This document shows, piece after piece, positions 1-13,100 of a stretch of DNA of 64,000 nucleotides. Below the pieces are notes generated by a model, which saw only the letters and a program-made list of their open reading frames with translations, ran no database searches and was not told the DNA's origin. Numbering within the stretch: position 1 is the stretch's first letter; each line of letters begins with the position of its first letter. A program made the position numbers and the translations under genes. Location: the NCBI GenBank assembly GCA_947034885.2, contig OX344751.2, forward strand, positions 11,594,001 to 11,658,000, read 5' to 3'. This DNA comes from Thuidium tamariscinum (lineage: Eukaryota; Streptophyta; Bryopsida; Hypnales; Thuidiaceae).

Positions 1-1784
1 TTCAACACTTCTAACATGCTCAAAGTTCCCAAAGATTTGGGGAAACTTTGGATTCCATTTTCTTTATGATTCAAGTTCTCCAAATTTTAGAGGTCTCTCA
101 ATGAATCTAGAGTGGTGCCTTGAGCATACTATACAATGTAAGATTCAACACTTTTAACATGCTTAAAGTTCCCAAAGATTTGGGGAAACTTTGAATTCCA
201 CTTCCTTCAAAATTTAAGTTCTCCAATTTTAGAGGTCTCTCAATAAATTCAGTAGTTCCTTTTAGCACACCACACCATGTAAGATTCAACACTTTCAACT
301 AGTACAAAGATTTTTGTAAACTTTGATTAGATTCCATTTAAAAATACATTCAAATATTGCAAATTTTAGAGGCCTCCAAATGAATCTAGAGGATCCACCA
401 ACCTCTCACACCACGCAAGAATCAACATTTCCAACTTGCTGAAAGTTCCCAAAGATTTGGAGAAACTTTGGATTCAACTTGCAAAGAAAATCAAGTCTAA
501 TAAATTTTGAAGGCCTCCCAATGAATTTGGGAGCTCCTTAACCCTCTCACATTGTGCAAGATCCAATAGTCTCAACTTGCTCAAAGTTCCCAAAGATTTG
601 GGGAAACTTTGCATACCACTTCCTTCAAGATTCAAGTATTCTAAATTTTAGAGGCCTCTCAATGAATTTGGTAGCTACTTGAGCATACCACACCATTCAA
701 ATTTTCAATACTTTCAACCTATTCAAAGTTCCCAAAGATTTAGGTGAACTTTAGATTCTACTTTCTCCAAGGTTTAAGTCTTCTAAAATCTAAATTTTGG
801 AGGCTTTCCAATGAATCGGGTAGCTCCTTGAGCATATGACATCGTGCAAGATTCAAGACTCTAAACTTGCTCAAAGTTCCCAAAGATTTGGAGAGACTTT
901 GGATTCTATTGCCTTCAATATTCAAGTCTTCTAAATTTTGAAGGCTTCCCAATGAATCACATAGCTCCTAGAGCCTTCTTACACCATTCACAATTTAGCA
1001 CTTTCAACTTGTTCATAGTTTCCAAAGATTTGGGGAGACTTTGTATTCCACTTCCTTTAAGGTTCAAGTCTTCTAAATTTTGGAGGCCTTCCAATGAATC
1101 GGGTAGCTCCTCGAGCCCCTCGCACCATTCAAGGTTCAATACTCTCAACTTGCTCAAAGTTCCCAAAGATTTGGGGAAACCTTGAATTCTACTTCCTTTA
1201 AGGTTCAAGTCTTCTAAGTTTTGGAGGCCTTCCAATGAATCAGGTAGCTCCTTTAGCCCCTTACACCATTCAAGATTCAACACTCTCAACTTGATCAAAG
1301 TTCCCAAAGATTTCGGGAGACTTTGGATTTCACTTCCTTCAAGCTTCAAGACTTCTAAATTTTGGAGGCCTTCCAATGAATCAGGTAGCTCTTGGAGCAT
1401 ATTACAGCACCCAAGATTCAATACTCTCAACTTACTTAAACTTCCCAAAAATTTGGGGAAACTTTGGATTCCACTTCCTTGAAGCTTTAAGTCTTCTAAA
1501 TTTTGGAGGCCTTCCAATGAATTGGGTAGCTCCTTGAAAATATGACATCCTGCAAGACCCAATATTCTCAACTTCCTCAAAGTCCCCAAAGATTTGGGGA
1601 GACTTTGGATTCCGTTTCCTTGAAGATTCATGTCTTCTAAATTTTGGAGGCCTTCCAATGAATCGGGTAGTTCCTTGAGCCCCTTACACCATTCAAGATT
1701 CAACACTCTCAACTTGCTCAAAGTTCCCAAAGATTTGGAGAAACTTTGAATTCCACTTTCTGCAAGGTTCAAGTCTTCTAAATT
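1..1784 (-). pseudogene. Degenerate tail of the TNL LRR array, copy A
   Basis: This stretch continues the 141-bp LRR units of the TNL gene beyond its stop codon. Positions 957-1772 are still open and in the same frame as the gene upstream, separated from it only by the TAA at 1785-1787. They encode five to six more double LRR units of the form ELPDSLEGLQNLEDL. Below 957 the units lose frame: a short open piece remains at 758-952, and a few units down to position 1 are recognisable only as DNA repeats. Recurrent Gln to stop changes (CAA to TAA in the GLQNLED segment) are visible, for example near 83 and 648. I read it as the decayed 3' half of a once longer array. It could be translated only by readthrough. 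Confidence 0.8.
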
Positions 1785-2990
1785 TTAGAGGCCTTCCAAT
1801 GAATCAGGTAGCTCTTGGAGCATACAACATCCTGCAAGATTCAACACTCTCAACTTGCTCAAAGTTCCCAAAGATTTTGGGAGACTTTGGATTTCACTTC
1901 CTTGAAGCTTTAAGTCTTCTAAATTTTGGAGGCCTTCTAATGAATCGGGTAGCTCCTTGAGCCCCTTACACCATTCAAGATTCAACACTCTCAACCTTTT
2001 CAAAGTTCCCAAAGATTTGGGGAGACTTTGAATTCTACTTTGTTTAAGGTTCAAGTCTTCTAAGTTTTGGAGGCCTTCCAATGAATTGGGTAGCTCCTTG
2101 AACATATGACATCTTGCAAGATTCAATACTCTCAACTTCCTCAAAGTTCCCAAAGATTTGGGGAGACTTTGGATTCCACTTCCTCTAAGGTTCAAGTCTT
2201 CTAAATTTTGGAGGCCTTCCAATGAATTGGGTAGCTCCTTGAACATATGACATCTTGCAAGATTCAATACTCTCAACTTCCTCAAAGTCCCCAAAGATTT
2301 GGGGAGACTTTGGATTCTACTTCCTTCAATATTCAAGTCTTCTAAATTTTGGAGGCCTTCCAATGAATTGGGTAGCTCCTTGAACATATGACATCTTGCA
2401 AGATTCAATACTCTCAACTTCCTCAAAGTCCCCAAAGATTTGGGGAGACTTTGGATTCTACTTCCTTCAATATTCAAGTCTTCTAAATTTTGGAGGCCTT
2501 CCAATGAATCAGGTAGCTCATGGAGCTTCTTACACCACTCACAATTCAACATCCTCAACTTGCTCAAAGTTCCCAAAGATTTGGGGAAACTTTGAATTCT
2601 ACTTTGTTTAAGGTTCAAGTCTTCTAAATTTTGGAGGCCTTTTAATGAATCGGGTAGCTCTTTGAGCAGCTGACACCATTCAAGATTCAACACTCTCAAC
2701 TTGCTCAAAGTTCCCAAAGATTTGGGAAGACTTTCGATTCTACTTCCATGAAGGTTCAAGTCTTCTAAATTTTGGAGGCCTTCCAATGAATCGGGTAGGT
2801 CTTCAAGCATAAAACACCCCCTAAGACTCAACACTCTCAACTTGCTCAATGTTTCCAAAGAGTTTGGGAGACTTTGGATTCCACTTCCTTGAAGATTCAA
2901 GGCTTCTAAATTTTGAAGGCCTCCCAAGGAATCTGGAAGTTCCTTGAGCCTTTTACCTAATTTGAGATTCAACACTTTTAACTTTTTTAA
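957..2990 (-). repeat. 141-bp tandem repeat (LRR-coding array), copy A
   Basis: The segment written on the plus strand as TTTTGGAGGCCTTCCAATGA recurs every 141 bp (near 1076, 1217, 1358, 1499, 1640, 1781, 1922, 2063, 2204, 2345, 2486, 2627 and 2768). Each period codes 47 residues, that is two LRRs. The units around 2205-2345 and 2346-2486 are nearly identical over their full length, which points to recent unequal exchange or conversion. Less regular units extend to position 1. Confidence 0.9.
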
Positions 2991-5197
2991 GTTTTCAAAA
3001 GATATAGGTAGACTCCATAATGAATCATCCCATATGAACAATACCAATAAGTCATTGTTCTCAAGTATCTTTGGAAAAGGTTGCCATTCAACTTGATTAT
3101 CTTTTGTGTAGTCCAACCATCGCAAACTTTTAGGGAGCGGTGCCATCGAAAACATGCCATTTCCACATTTCAATATACGCAAGTTTTTCATAAGAGAAAG
3201 GTCAACTTGAACTTCAAGCCTCCGTGGAAGGATCAAAGTTTCAAGAGAATTTGGTAGTGACTGCAAAAACAAATTCAATAATATCAAATGGACTTAAAAA
3301 CTTCAATTGAAATATGTTTCTTGGATCAAACTAGGAATTGGCAAATACGGCATACAAAATAGGATTAGATCTTCGTACAATCAACCAAAGTTAACACTAC
3401 TACTAGACTCTTCTAAGTTTTCTTTCTAATATGTGAAAACAAAACTACATACTAATACTCATTTCCAAAAATGGATCAAATGAAACTTCAATGGTTACTA
3501 AACACACCTCATTCCTGTTCAACAATGCCAAGGATTCAAAGCCCCACAAACGTTTGTAAATACCCAAACTTGTACTTTCCTTCCTGGCAATTGCATGGCC
3601 CATGTCTCGCAAGTGGTCATGCATGTGAAAGTTTCCAAACTCATCCACCGTAATCAAGGCCTTTTCTACAAGGGTGCGCACACCAAATGCTACTGACCAA
3701 CCTTGGGACCTCCAAACAAGTTTAGCCAACTCTACGGATTCTCCCAATAATGCACATGCAATATCCAAAAACATTTCTTGATGTTGCTTTCGGAGAGCAT
3801 TATAGCTGATATGTAGACAATCAAATATCTTCTTCTCATCCATGATAGTGCCATCATTCAATTGCTTCAAAGCTTCCTCCCAAATCTCCACATCCTCTTC
3901 ATTCCTCAAACGAGACCCACAAACCTTCAACACCAAGGGAACTCCACCACATGCCTTACTCACATCTCCAACAAGATTTACAAATCTTGGAGGTACTTTA
4001 CAATCACCTCCAAAGGCATGACTTGCAAAGACGTTTTGAGAGTGTTGTTGGCTCAATAATTGAACATTATGAGTGTAAATCTCATGATTGGCATGAAATG
4101 AAGTTGACCTCTCAAATACACATCGATCTCGAGAAGTGACAATGCACAAGCTTCCTTCCTTTAGCATTTGGTGTGACATCAAGTAATCCATCTCATCATT
4201 ATCACGAACATCATCCAAAATCACAAGAATGCGCTTCTTAGATAACCTTTCTTCAAGAAGGGCCTTACCTCTAGATTTATTTGTAATTTCCTCATCTCCA
4301 CACAAGGCTTTCAAAATATGCTTTTGAACACTTGTCACACCACCTTGATTCACCTTATCAACCACATCTTCTACATAACACCTTCCTTCAAATCTTCTCC
4401 CCAATTGGTTGTATAACTCCCGTGCCAAAGTAGACTTTCCAATTCCACCCATTCCCCACAATCCCAACATCAAAAATTTCTTCTCCATAAGAGCTTGAAT
4501 GAGGTGCTTAGCAACTTGCTTCACACCCACTACATGATCGCCGACATGCAAGGGAAGAGACTTATTTGCCAACACAAAAATCTTGTCAACCACCTCCGCC
4601 ACCAAGTCCGCTTCCAACCTACAAACAACTTGTAACAAATTCTATTACCACCAATTACAATGCCAATGTAAAGATCAACCAAAAACTCTTCATACCAAAC
4701 AAAGCATATCCACATATTTACCTCTTGTCTTCTTCTTTGTGCTCCCAACCATTCAACTTTGAAGCTCTTTTCAAATCCAACTTCCATTCTTCCACAATAG
4801 ATGCATCATGCCTCTCTTTCAACTTTGTAAATCCAATAGCTAATTGGCCCTTTTCTGGAAAACTCACTTCCCATGGTTGAATGTTGTAGAATATGGGTAG
4901 CACCTTCATTGTAGGAGAGTCTAGCATCGCATGTAATTCTTTCAAGCACCACTCTGATTGTGCAAAACTTTGTGAAAAAATAACTAGGGCTAGGGGTGTG
5001 GCTTGGATGGCATGGTCAATGCACTCCCAAGAATCTTGGCCTTTCCCAATGGATTTGCAATCCAAAAAGGGATGCAACCCAACTCGTTTTAAAGCTTCAT
5101 ACAGAAAGCCTACAAAACCGGTCTTGGTATCAGGTCCTCTATGACTTATGAAAACATCATAGTTTGGAAGCTCATCTGCACCACAACCAATGACCAT
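1785..5197 (-). CDS. TIR-NB-ARC-LRR (TNL) immune receptor, copy A, open
   Basis: Likely intracellular immune receptor of the TNL class. Three exons fit GT/AG sites and phase: 5197-4722 (TIR), 4618-3508 (NB-ARC) and 3260-1785 (LRR), giving 1020 codons and a stop. The TIR has DVFISHRGPDT near residues 14-24 and SEWCLKEL at 81-88; by comparison with RUN1/L6, Glu87 is the expected NADase glutamate. NB-ARC motifs are GMGGIGKST (214-222, Ser where many TNLs have Thr), kinase-2 RILVILDDV (288-296), CIVTSRDR, GGVPL (383-387) and MHD (491-493). About eight 47-residue double LRR units follow, then a TAA. The start is the first Met before the TIR. Receptor function is inferred from family membership. 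The LRR domain may be truncated, because homologous coding continues beyond the stop. Its duplicate at 53426-56698 is broken. Confidence 0.88.
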
Positions 5198-5990
5198 CTA
5201 CTATATAAATCAACACATCCAAATAATGTTTAATAACATATGCAATCAAGTCTAAAGATGAATCTTAAAAAGTGGATATTAATTGTACATCAAAAGTCAA
5301 TAAGAAAATAACAAGTTGGCAGTGAAACCAAAATAAACTAATCACACCTTCTCTTGTACACAATCTCTTAGTAGGTCTTGCTTGACTTGCACACAATCTC
5401 TTGCTGTCACTTATGTCACTCTCCATATCGCTTTTGAAGTTTGTTACTTCAAAATAGAATTATATGCTAGTGCCTACAAGAAATGGAAAAATAGGACACA
5501 AGTGGGACAAAACATATTAGTTTGTGATTCACCCACCCTACACAAGCCATTCTTCTTGTAGCCTTTTGGATTCTAGATTCCAAAGAACATATAATACAAA
5601 ATAATTGACAAAGATGGACACATGGCTTGAGTACTTACAAATAATGCCAACTTCATTCTTCTCAAAAGTGGTAGCCTTCTCAATGTCTTTGTAGAGTTGC
5701 AAATACAGTTGATGCATGTTGCTAGACAAGTAGTCCTTCCTCAAATCACTTCACAAAGGAGCTTTTGGAAAATGTATGGATGCATTCCCAATAGATTGAA
5801 TGGCAATTACATAGACTCGTGAGTCAAAGCTCCTTGCAAACTCTCTACACAATTCACAACAATATTGATCATGTGAGCATAAGATCATATGAGCGACCCA
5901 ATGTTATCAACAAAAGTATGATCCACACATCATTCCTTATTGATATGCACACTTAGAAACACTGAAAACCAAATTCTTAATCTTCAAGAA
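5198..5990. other. Upstream region of TNL copy A
   Basis: AT-rich stretch just upstream of the TNL start, conserved in copy B (56699-57500). It holds scattered short open frames (for example 5538-5744 minus) that are not preserved in the other copy, so I do not call them genes. It probably carries the TNL promoter and/or an untranslated leader with introns, but I see no decisive promoter motif. Confidence 0.4.
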
Positions 5991-8210
5991 GTACCAAATC
6001 AGACAGCACACTTTCATAAGATCACACACTAACTGTAGAGATAAGAACTGGAGAAAATTTGTTTAATTGTAACATTCCTTGGTGGATGCTGCAAAGAACC
6101 TCACCGACCAAATCAAGCAACCAACTCCTCAAGCAGAATGACTTGCAAAACATGGCAAGATGAACCATTTCATTTTGCTCTCCACATTCAAGGTTTTCCA
6201 CAGATCGTTGGTAAGTTAAAAGTGAAGAACAAAGTCTTTGAAAATCAGAAAAAAAGACAATAGAAAAGCAAAAAAAAATGGAATGAAACACAAGATTTTG
6301 TTTCCTGGTGAACCTGAGCTGAACTAAAGCGCTACCAGACTCAAGATTGACTTCCCCATCATGGGGAGTAAATTTGTTATTCGAAGTGAAATGTCAAACC
6401 CTGATTCAATGAAGAGATAGGGATCGATCGAATGAGTAACGCTGACAATAGGCGTTGGCAAGCCTTGACTGTTCAATCATGGATTTGAAGCACTGCAGAC
6501 ATGATCTAAACAATTTCGAGAAGGAGCAACCAATAAAGTCCGACAAGTGAGCCCATCCGAAAGCATCACCGTACCTAGAAACAAGAACATTCATGAATCC
6601 ATTGCTCATTTCGGCAGGCAGGAGTAATCAGCTACTGGATGTTTCACACATCATTTCTTCGAGATCTGCACGTCAAGAAATACACACCAGAAACCTTCAT
6701 TCACAGGCTATTGAAGTGGACTGCAGAGCAGAGAAGAGATAACCAGGCATCGCCTCTTAAGTAAGTCTGAGCAATAATTTCACTTGCTGCACGAAGTCAC
6801 ACCACCCAATCACATGGCAAGGAAGGACCAGCACAACATGGCAAGGAAGGACGATCTGAACCGGGGTAACCAGAAAACGAATCCTTGTATGTCTACAGAT
6901 TCTAAACAGACTCTTTCAAAGTGTTATGAAGGGAACACGCGAATCAGAAACACAATTCAAAAACGAAGAATCAACAAAAGATTTCGTTAGTCGGTAATCC
7001 TGTCGCTACGAGATTCGCCAAGAGGCTCACAACCTGATCATATCCGTAGACATCAAAATGGCACAGAAGTACAAAAGTACTCTGATTCGGGTTAAGAATC
7101 CGCACCAGTGTCAACAGTAAGGAGCAGACACACAAAGCTGACTCCAGATAGACCTACACTAGTTCAAAACCCTAAGCATCAAACAGGGACATTCAATATA
7201 TCCACAAATCCGTCGCAATGAAGTAAGCACTAATAAACGCGACCTTCAAATCCCAGAAAGAAACGCACGATCTTCGGATACCGACACGCTCAAACTGACC
7301 AAAAGGTCGACAAAAACCTTAGTGCAGTACAAACCCTCCCACACAGAACTAAGCTCAAAACTGCACATGATTAGAGTCCCAACAGAACAAAATCTCTAAG
7401 CAACAAGTACAGCAAGCTCAGAAATGCGACAGATTTACAGTTTCCGGTAGAAGAACTGACCGTCCAGTATCCAGAAAAGTGGACACCAACCACAAGTTCT
7501 GCAACAAATCTACATACGTACACTGGTCGACTAGAGAACTCGACACATGGTGGTACAGAGCCTGGAGACTAATTTCCAAGTGCAATACGGAAGATTCCTA
7601 AGCGCATACACAAGTAGGTCAACAATGCAAGAAGTGAAGCAAAGCAGTAGAATTGCAAGAAGAACTGATCATACCAAAACTAACATGAAATGAGGGCGGG
7701 TTTGAGGACAACCTTTCGCTCACCACGCCGCCGTCTGCCGACTCAGCATCCAACGGCCATCACGTCCGTCCGAGCACCGAAGAGAAACTCGACCCGTCTT
7801 ACCACAGCACTCGAACAGAAGTCCACCATGCCATGGCTGCTTTCCCTCGCAGGAAACCCCAACTCACCCCAACTTCACAAGTCTCACACGGAAATTCTCT
7901 CTCTCTCCCTCGGACCCTCTGGTCTTTGCGATATCGAAAGCAGCAGATGTGGACGAGCTAAAATTCCGAAGCCAAGCCGGACAAACAGGAGTTCTGGATC
8001 GGGCAAGCTTGACAAACACGGCCACTGCCGGGACGGACTTGTGCAGACTAACTTAATGGAAACCCAACTACCAGCGACTCAGTCAGCTCCAGAAGTTACT
8101 TTAAATCCGCTTTCGGCTCAGTGTTCGTCAGAGTCGTCACTGTTCCCATGCCCCCACTTTAACTCTGGAAGGACGGGCTGGTCTCCGTGGAAATCATAGT
8201 TTTTGAAACC
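5990..8210 (-). other. Unidentified GC-richer conserved block, copy A
   Basis: Richer in GC than its surroundings and closely matched by 57500-59700. On the minus strand it looks like the 5' part of a gene transcribed leftward. A GA-rich stretch near 7890-7910 is followed by an ATG in a good plant context near 7835 (GCAGCCATGGCATGG), opening a short frame that reaches a GTAAG-type donor about 35 bp later. Copy B lacks that donor because of a small deletion. A second possible exon lies at about 6590-6660, ending in CTAG followed by GTACGG. No protein family is recognisable. It could be the start of an unknown gene, or a long spliced leader of the TNL gene to its left. Open frames in it (6022-6291, 6406-6609, 7690-8199 plus) may be chance. 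Confidence 0.35.
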
Positions 8211-9135
8211 GAGCCAATCCTCTACCATAAAAGAAATTCAAGTGTATTCATGGGAGACCTAACTATTGTTCCTTACTTCCCCTTTCTGCACAAAATTTGG
8301 AAGATGAAAAATTGCACTTTTATCTTATATGCAAGAATTCTTTGTCATCCATTGGACACTTAATATCAACAATGGGGTTCCAAGGTTAGCTTTTGTCTTT
8401 GAAGGATGGACCTAGTGTCTGTGAAATCATCCATTTTGAAACAGCGAAAATCAATGGTTTTAAAAATCATCAAAAAGCACTCATCAAAAGTCAAAATATT
8501 GTACAAGATTGCTCCTTTTCACTCAAAATTCGGATGATGAATACTTGCACTTTTGTTCTACTTACAGAGGTTTTCTCTCATCCATTTGGACGCCAAATGT
8601 CCTTATTAACATTCAAGGATTTTAAGACCTTAATATAGGCGTTGCCATCCACACTCATTTGTTCTCACGACCTACACAACTTCGTTGGTCAAGTAGGCCT
8701 TTTTTAATAACTCCCTCTCTAATATCACAAGTTTGATGCTACAATTGATCTCAAGATCAATAATATGGAAAAATCTAAAGAACTATACTAATCACAAAGA
8801 CTTGCAATGCTCATTGCAGGTACTTTCCTAAATTTTTTGTAAGATAAGCAATCCAAAAGCAAAACATGACATGTTTTAAAAAGCATCCACCAATTGCCCT
8901 TCCAAATAAATTTCTAACTTTTCCACTATTTTATAAATAGAATTTGAATTTTTTATCATGGGAAGCACATCCAAAAGCACTTTGAATAGGCATAAGATAA
9001 CTCAAATTTAGAGACTTGACAATGAAAATAAAGTGCTTCAAAGCTAGCTAAAAGATCAAAATTTTAGACTGAGGAGTTGGCAAATCACAAGTACCAAACC
9101 ACATTGCAAGTAGGTGAAGATGGAGGTATTGATTT
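8211..9135. other. Non-coding spacer, partly shared between copies
   Basis: The first 170 bp (about 8270-8410) match copy B near 60030-60190. The remainder is AT-rich and has no clear counterpart in copy B, so one copy has gained or lost sequence here. No gene is seen. Confidence 0.5.
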
Positions 9136-9338
9136 CACTACAAGAGAAAGGGGTGTTTTAAGTAGTGTCCTAGACATCACGTCTTTTAAGTAATGTCTTT
9201 TAAGTAAGGTTTTAAGTAAAATTTTACTAAAAAGACTGTCTTTTTAGTAAAATTTTACTTAAAACCTTACTTAAAAGACATTACTTAAAAGACGTGATGT
9301 CTAGGACACTACTTAAAACACCCCTTTCTCTTGTAGTG
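9136..9338. mobile_element. CACTA-type MITE, perfect 203-bp hairpin
   Basis: The ends read CACTACAAGAGAAAGG and its exact complement. By eye the two 101-bp arms are perfectly complementary around one central base (T). Flanking TTT on both sides (9133-9135 and 9339-9341) fits the 3-bp target duplication of the CACTA (En/Spm) superfamily. The arms contain short internal repeats of TTTTAAGTAA. There is no coding capacity. Copy B of the duplication lacks it. The lack of any arm mismatch suggests recent insertion or arm homogenisation, and a transcript would fold into a long perfect duplex. Confidence 0.88.
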
Positions 9339-9341
9339 TTT

Positions 9342-10199
9342 GGGTTGTTTATGATACAACAACTGTAGAAGTTATCCAAGGGGTCACTTTTTATTTATTA
9401 AAATACTTTCAATTTTCATCTAGTGCTTGAGGGAATGTTTTGATACTATAAATATTTTTTCTTATCACATATCAAATGCACTTTAGATTCATCTAGATTA
9501 TACTTCCTTGCATTATTCACATTTAAAATTTTTATTATACATTCATGGTACCTCCTAAAATTTTGCAACCACTTGCTTCAAATGGATACACCAAACAAAA
9601 ATATTCATTAGTAAATCCTAGACCAAACCTACAAAATCTATCCTAAAAAAGAGAGATGCAATTGCACATTTAAGCACTATACAAGTTGCGTCTATTTTGA
9701 AGTTGCATGGACTTTCAAAATTCTAAGATCAATCACAATCTTTGCACACCTACATGCATTGTCTTGTACTAAATACACCCACCAAAGACAATATCTTCCA
9801 AAACAACCTACAAAGAGAAGCAAAATGACAAGAAAAAACTAAAATTACACTTGTTGTCGTACTCTAACAACTAAGAAACCCTGGTCAATACAAGAGAAAG
9901 CTAAATTAAAAATTGTACATGAAATGATTCCCTAGTGAGCTCTAGAAAGCCTCATGAAAATAGGGACCCCACATCCAAAACACTAAAGAAGTAGTCAATG
10001 GTCAATATGATTACAATAATACAATCCTTCCCTGTAAATCTCGAAAAGGATACTCTCTCAGATGGTGAAGTCTCACAAAAAGATTCACAGAAGAAATCTC
10101 TTCTGTTAAATAGACCTCCATCAATTGACAAAGATTTCCATTACCATCGTTGGTTCGGAGTCAAAAATGTGTGCAGCATTCAGTTGAGAAAAGCAGGAG
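9342..10199. other. Spacer 3' of BTB pseudogene copy A
   Basis: AT-rich. From about 9840 it matches copy B near 60560-60780. It lies downstream of the BTB gene and may contain its former 3' UTR. The plus-strand open frame that starts at 9998 runs across this spacer into the decayed last exon and is not a gene. Nothing else is recognised. Confidence 0.5.
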
Positions 10200-13100
10200 C
10201 TACAGAGATTCTTCCTTCTGCGAGTCTTCCTTCTCAGCAAGGACAGCAAGCTGCTCCAATACTCTTATCAAATGCAAGCGCACTCTCGTCACGTTTGTTT
10301 AATTCAGAGCCTTCTTCGTTTAACCACTTCTCACGCAAGCCATCCAGCACATTTAGTTCTCTTCCGATTGCCCTCCCTCATCTCCAGGAGCCTTCCGAGC
10401 AGTCGTCCTCTCAGTCAAGTCTCCAGAAGAAGACACCACAGCATTCGGGGTGCCAGCAAAAATCTCAAAGTTCGCGGCCATGGCGTCCAAACAGTACTCC
10501 CGAAGCTTCCACACTCCATATCTGCCATGAGATGGGAAAACGAATCAGGTCTAATTTTACTTCGACAAGTGCCCAAATGGTCCAAAACGATCACTTACAC
10601 CCCCAAAACGATCACTTATACCTATAGAGAGTTGAAATAAAATTAGTTATTAAGCTTCAAGATAGCTAACAAAATGTGCCACGAGAGAAGAAATGGCATG
10701 CCCTACATTATAAAAAGATTGAAATCTGCTTTGGAAGTTAGTATAATTGCATATTAGCTTCCAAAGTGGACTTCCCATTTCTGATTTCACACTTCAGGAC
10801 TAGTTCAATCACTGATCCAAGTTTCTTTACACAAATGGTGAGGTGCTACAACCGGAATTGGTCACATACTTATCAGCCAAAAGGAGCCAACCACACAAAT
10901 CAGCAAGGGTGGCCGTTTCCAGTTGCGGCATCAAACATCAGTAACGGCACGCTTCAAAGGAAATAGAAGATATCTTGAGGCAGCATCAAACACCTCTTCA
11001 GCCTAAAATCACAATACAAACACATACATGTCATCATTCACGTACAAGCACAACAAGTCACTATAAATTGAACAAAAAAGATAGCTATCGACATGCGCTT
11101 TACCAACAAAACTCATGTACAAAGTTTTATGGCTAAACCAAGAAGATCTCATATAAGATTCACAACGCATAAGCATGAAATTAGAATCCAGATTACATCG
11201 TTTGCATTAATGAACATTCGTTCCACATCATGCCTACATAAATTCTAATGCCTTATGCAGACTATTGAAAACTGAACCAATCGAATGGTGGGTGGGTTCT
11301 TATGTGATGCAACTTTATCACCAGAAATAGCAATGATGTCTAAAACCCCCTATCATAACTCCCAATTCTGTCAGTACTCCCAAGGTACCTGATCAAGATC
11401 CACCCTTTGGACCGAATCTGTGTAGCTGCGATGCAAGAAAAAAATCAAATGTTTACATAAGACATCGCAAAAAGAAAGCTTACGTGCAAATGACGAAACG
11501 ATATTAATTACAAAGGAATACAGTGCATGACCGTTCAAGCAAATTGGAGGACAAGAATGACATTTGACCAGGAGCACGTAGCTTACATGTACTCCAAGAT
11601 TTTCTCAAAGGCTATGGAGCTCAAATCGTAATCTTGCAAAACCGGCAGAGAGTCGGCCCGGGAATCCGTTTCCCTGCTCGCTACTACTCCTTCACTGAAT
11701 TCCATTGTCCTCGAGAAGCGCGCCTTGAAGTATTCAGACCGAGCACCTAACACAAAACGATGACACCTGAACTTCTCATCTGCCACCAGGAAGCACACGT
11801 CCGCATGATCTTCTTCAAAATGCTCGTCCCGCTCACTAGTGGAACATCCCTTCAATGCCCCCTCCAACCTCTCCACATCGCCTCCCTGTTAAAGGGGTCA
11901 GGCGTCAGTCCCTACAAACAACGAACAAAAAGAACCACGCCCTGACAATCACTACTTAGTCAAACACCTCATGAAGATCAACAGACATCATGGACGGATA
12001 AACATTGTCTACCGTAGTGACATAGAATTAAAAAAAAAGCCTAGAATCAATTCCAAATGCATGAAACATTCTGCAAAATTAACGCAAGGAATCCATTCCG
12101 TTGGCTTTCAAATTTTTTACTCAGTGCTTCCTACTACAAGAATGAAGTAAAATTTAGGAGACTGCCCTTGAACCGTATTTCACGGAAGCATCTTTGACTG
12201 GGATAGAACCTAAAAGTATATCAGTTCTTACAAGTCACGAGTTTGGATGACTTGAATTGTAATTGGATGACTTTTCTAGAAAACGAGTTCCCTTCCTTCC
12301 TTTCCTCCAGGATAATAATGCATACACCAATGGAAGGGCTATTACTAGTAAAGAAGCCAAAATAATCTTTCTGGTGCATAGCAACCTTGAACGAGAAAAG
12401 CATCTTACCTCACTGGCACACGGCTTTGTTTTCTCGAGGGATGGCTTTACTTCATCCTCGTCGTCATCACCATTTGCATTTTTCCTTTGCCCCGAGTTCA
12501 TAAGTGCCAAAGTAAGGAGACCGTGAAGTGCTGCAGGCAGACGCTCACATTCAGGCAAAGAAGATCCTTGGAAAATGAATCTCTTTTGAGAATCATCCAC
12601 TCGTTTGATAGACTTGTAATCAGCGCATTTCTGATGCACCATCTCCTTCTCCAAAACTCTCTGTAAACCCAAGCACCTGCAATACTTGCAGATTCGCGAG
12701 AGATCCTCCAAGTCCTCAACTGCAACATCCAACCTGTCTGTGTAGAAATAATGAACCAAGCTGAAAAGTGCAGCGTGCGTAAGCTTTGGATTTGCTAAAC
12801 GAACTTCTTTCCGGTGTTCCCACTCAGCTGCGAACTTCTGCTTGAAGAATGGACTCCTGGCCGCAAGTGAAGCACGGTGAGCTCCCAGTGGCCTTCCCCC
12901 AACGTAAAACACAATGTCAGGCCCAAGACTATCCCCAATCTCTCTGTCACGATCGGTAGAATCTGTAGAAGAGCCCTCAAGGTACCTGTCCGAACGCCAA
13001 ACGCTGAGTAAGGATTCGTTCCATTAGCATAGCAACATAAAAATATTTTCAGTGAAATTCAACTATTTCAGAAACTTCCAATCATGCCAAGGCCTCCCTT

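Noticed and set aside
952..2611. Plus-strand open frames across the LRR array
   Set aside because: They are the antisense of the 141-bp units. A stop-free antisense phase is repeated with the unit and has no independent start context or similarity.
957..2990. Regular direct repeats as a possible CRISPR array
   Set aside because: There are no short repeats with unique spacers. The whole 141-bp period is repeated and encodes LRRs in a plant gene.
9998..10627. 209-codon plus-strand frame
   Set aside because: It lies antisense over the decayed last BTB exon. It exists only because of indels in copy A and is not open in copy B.
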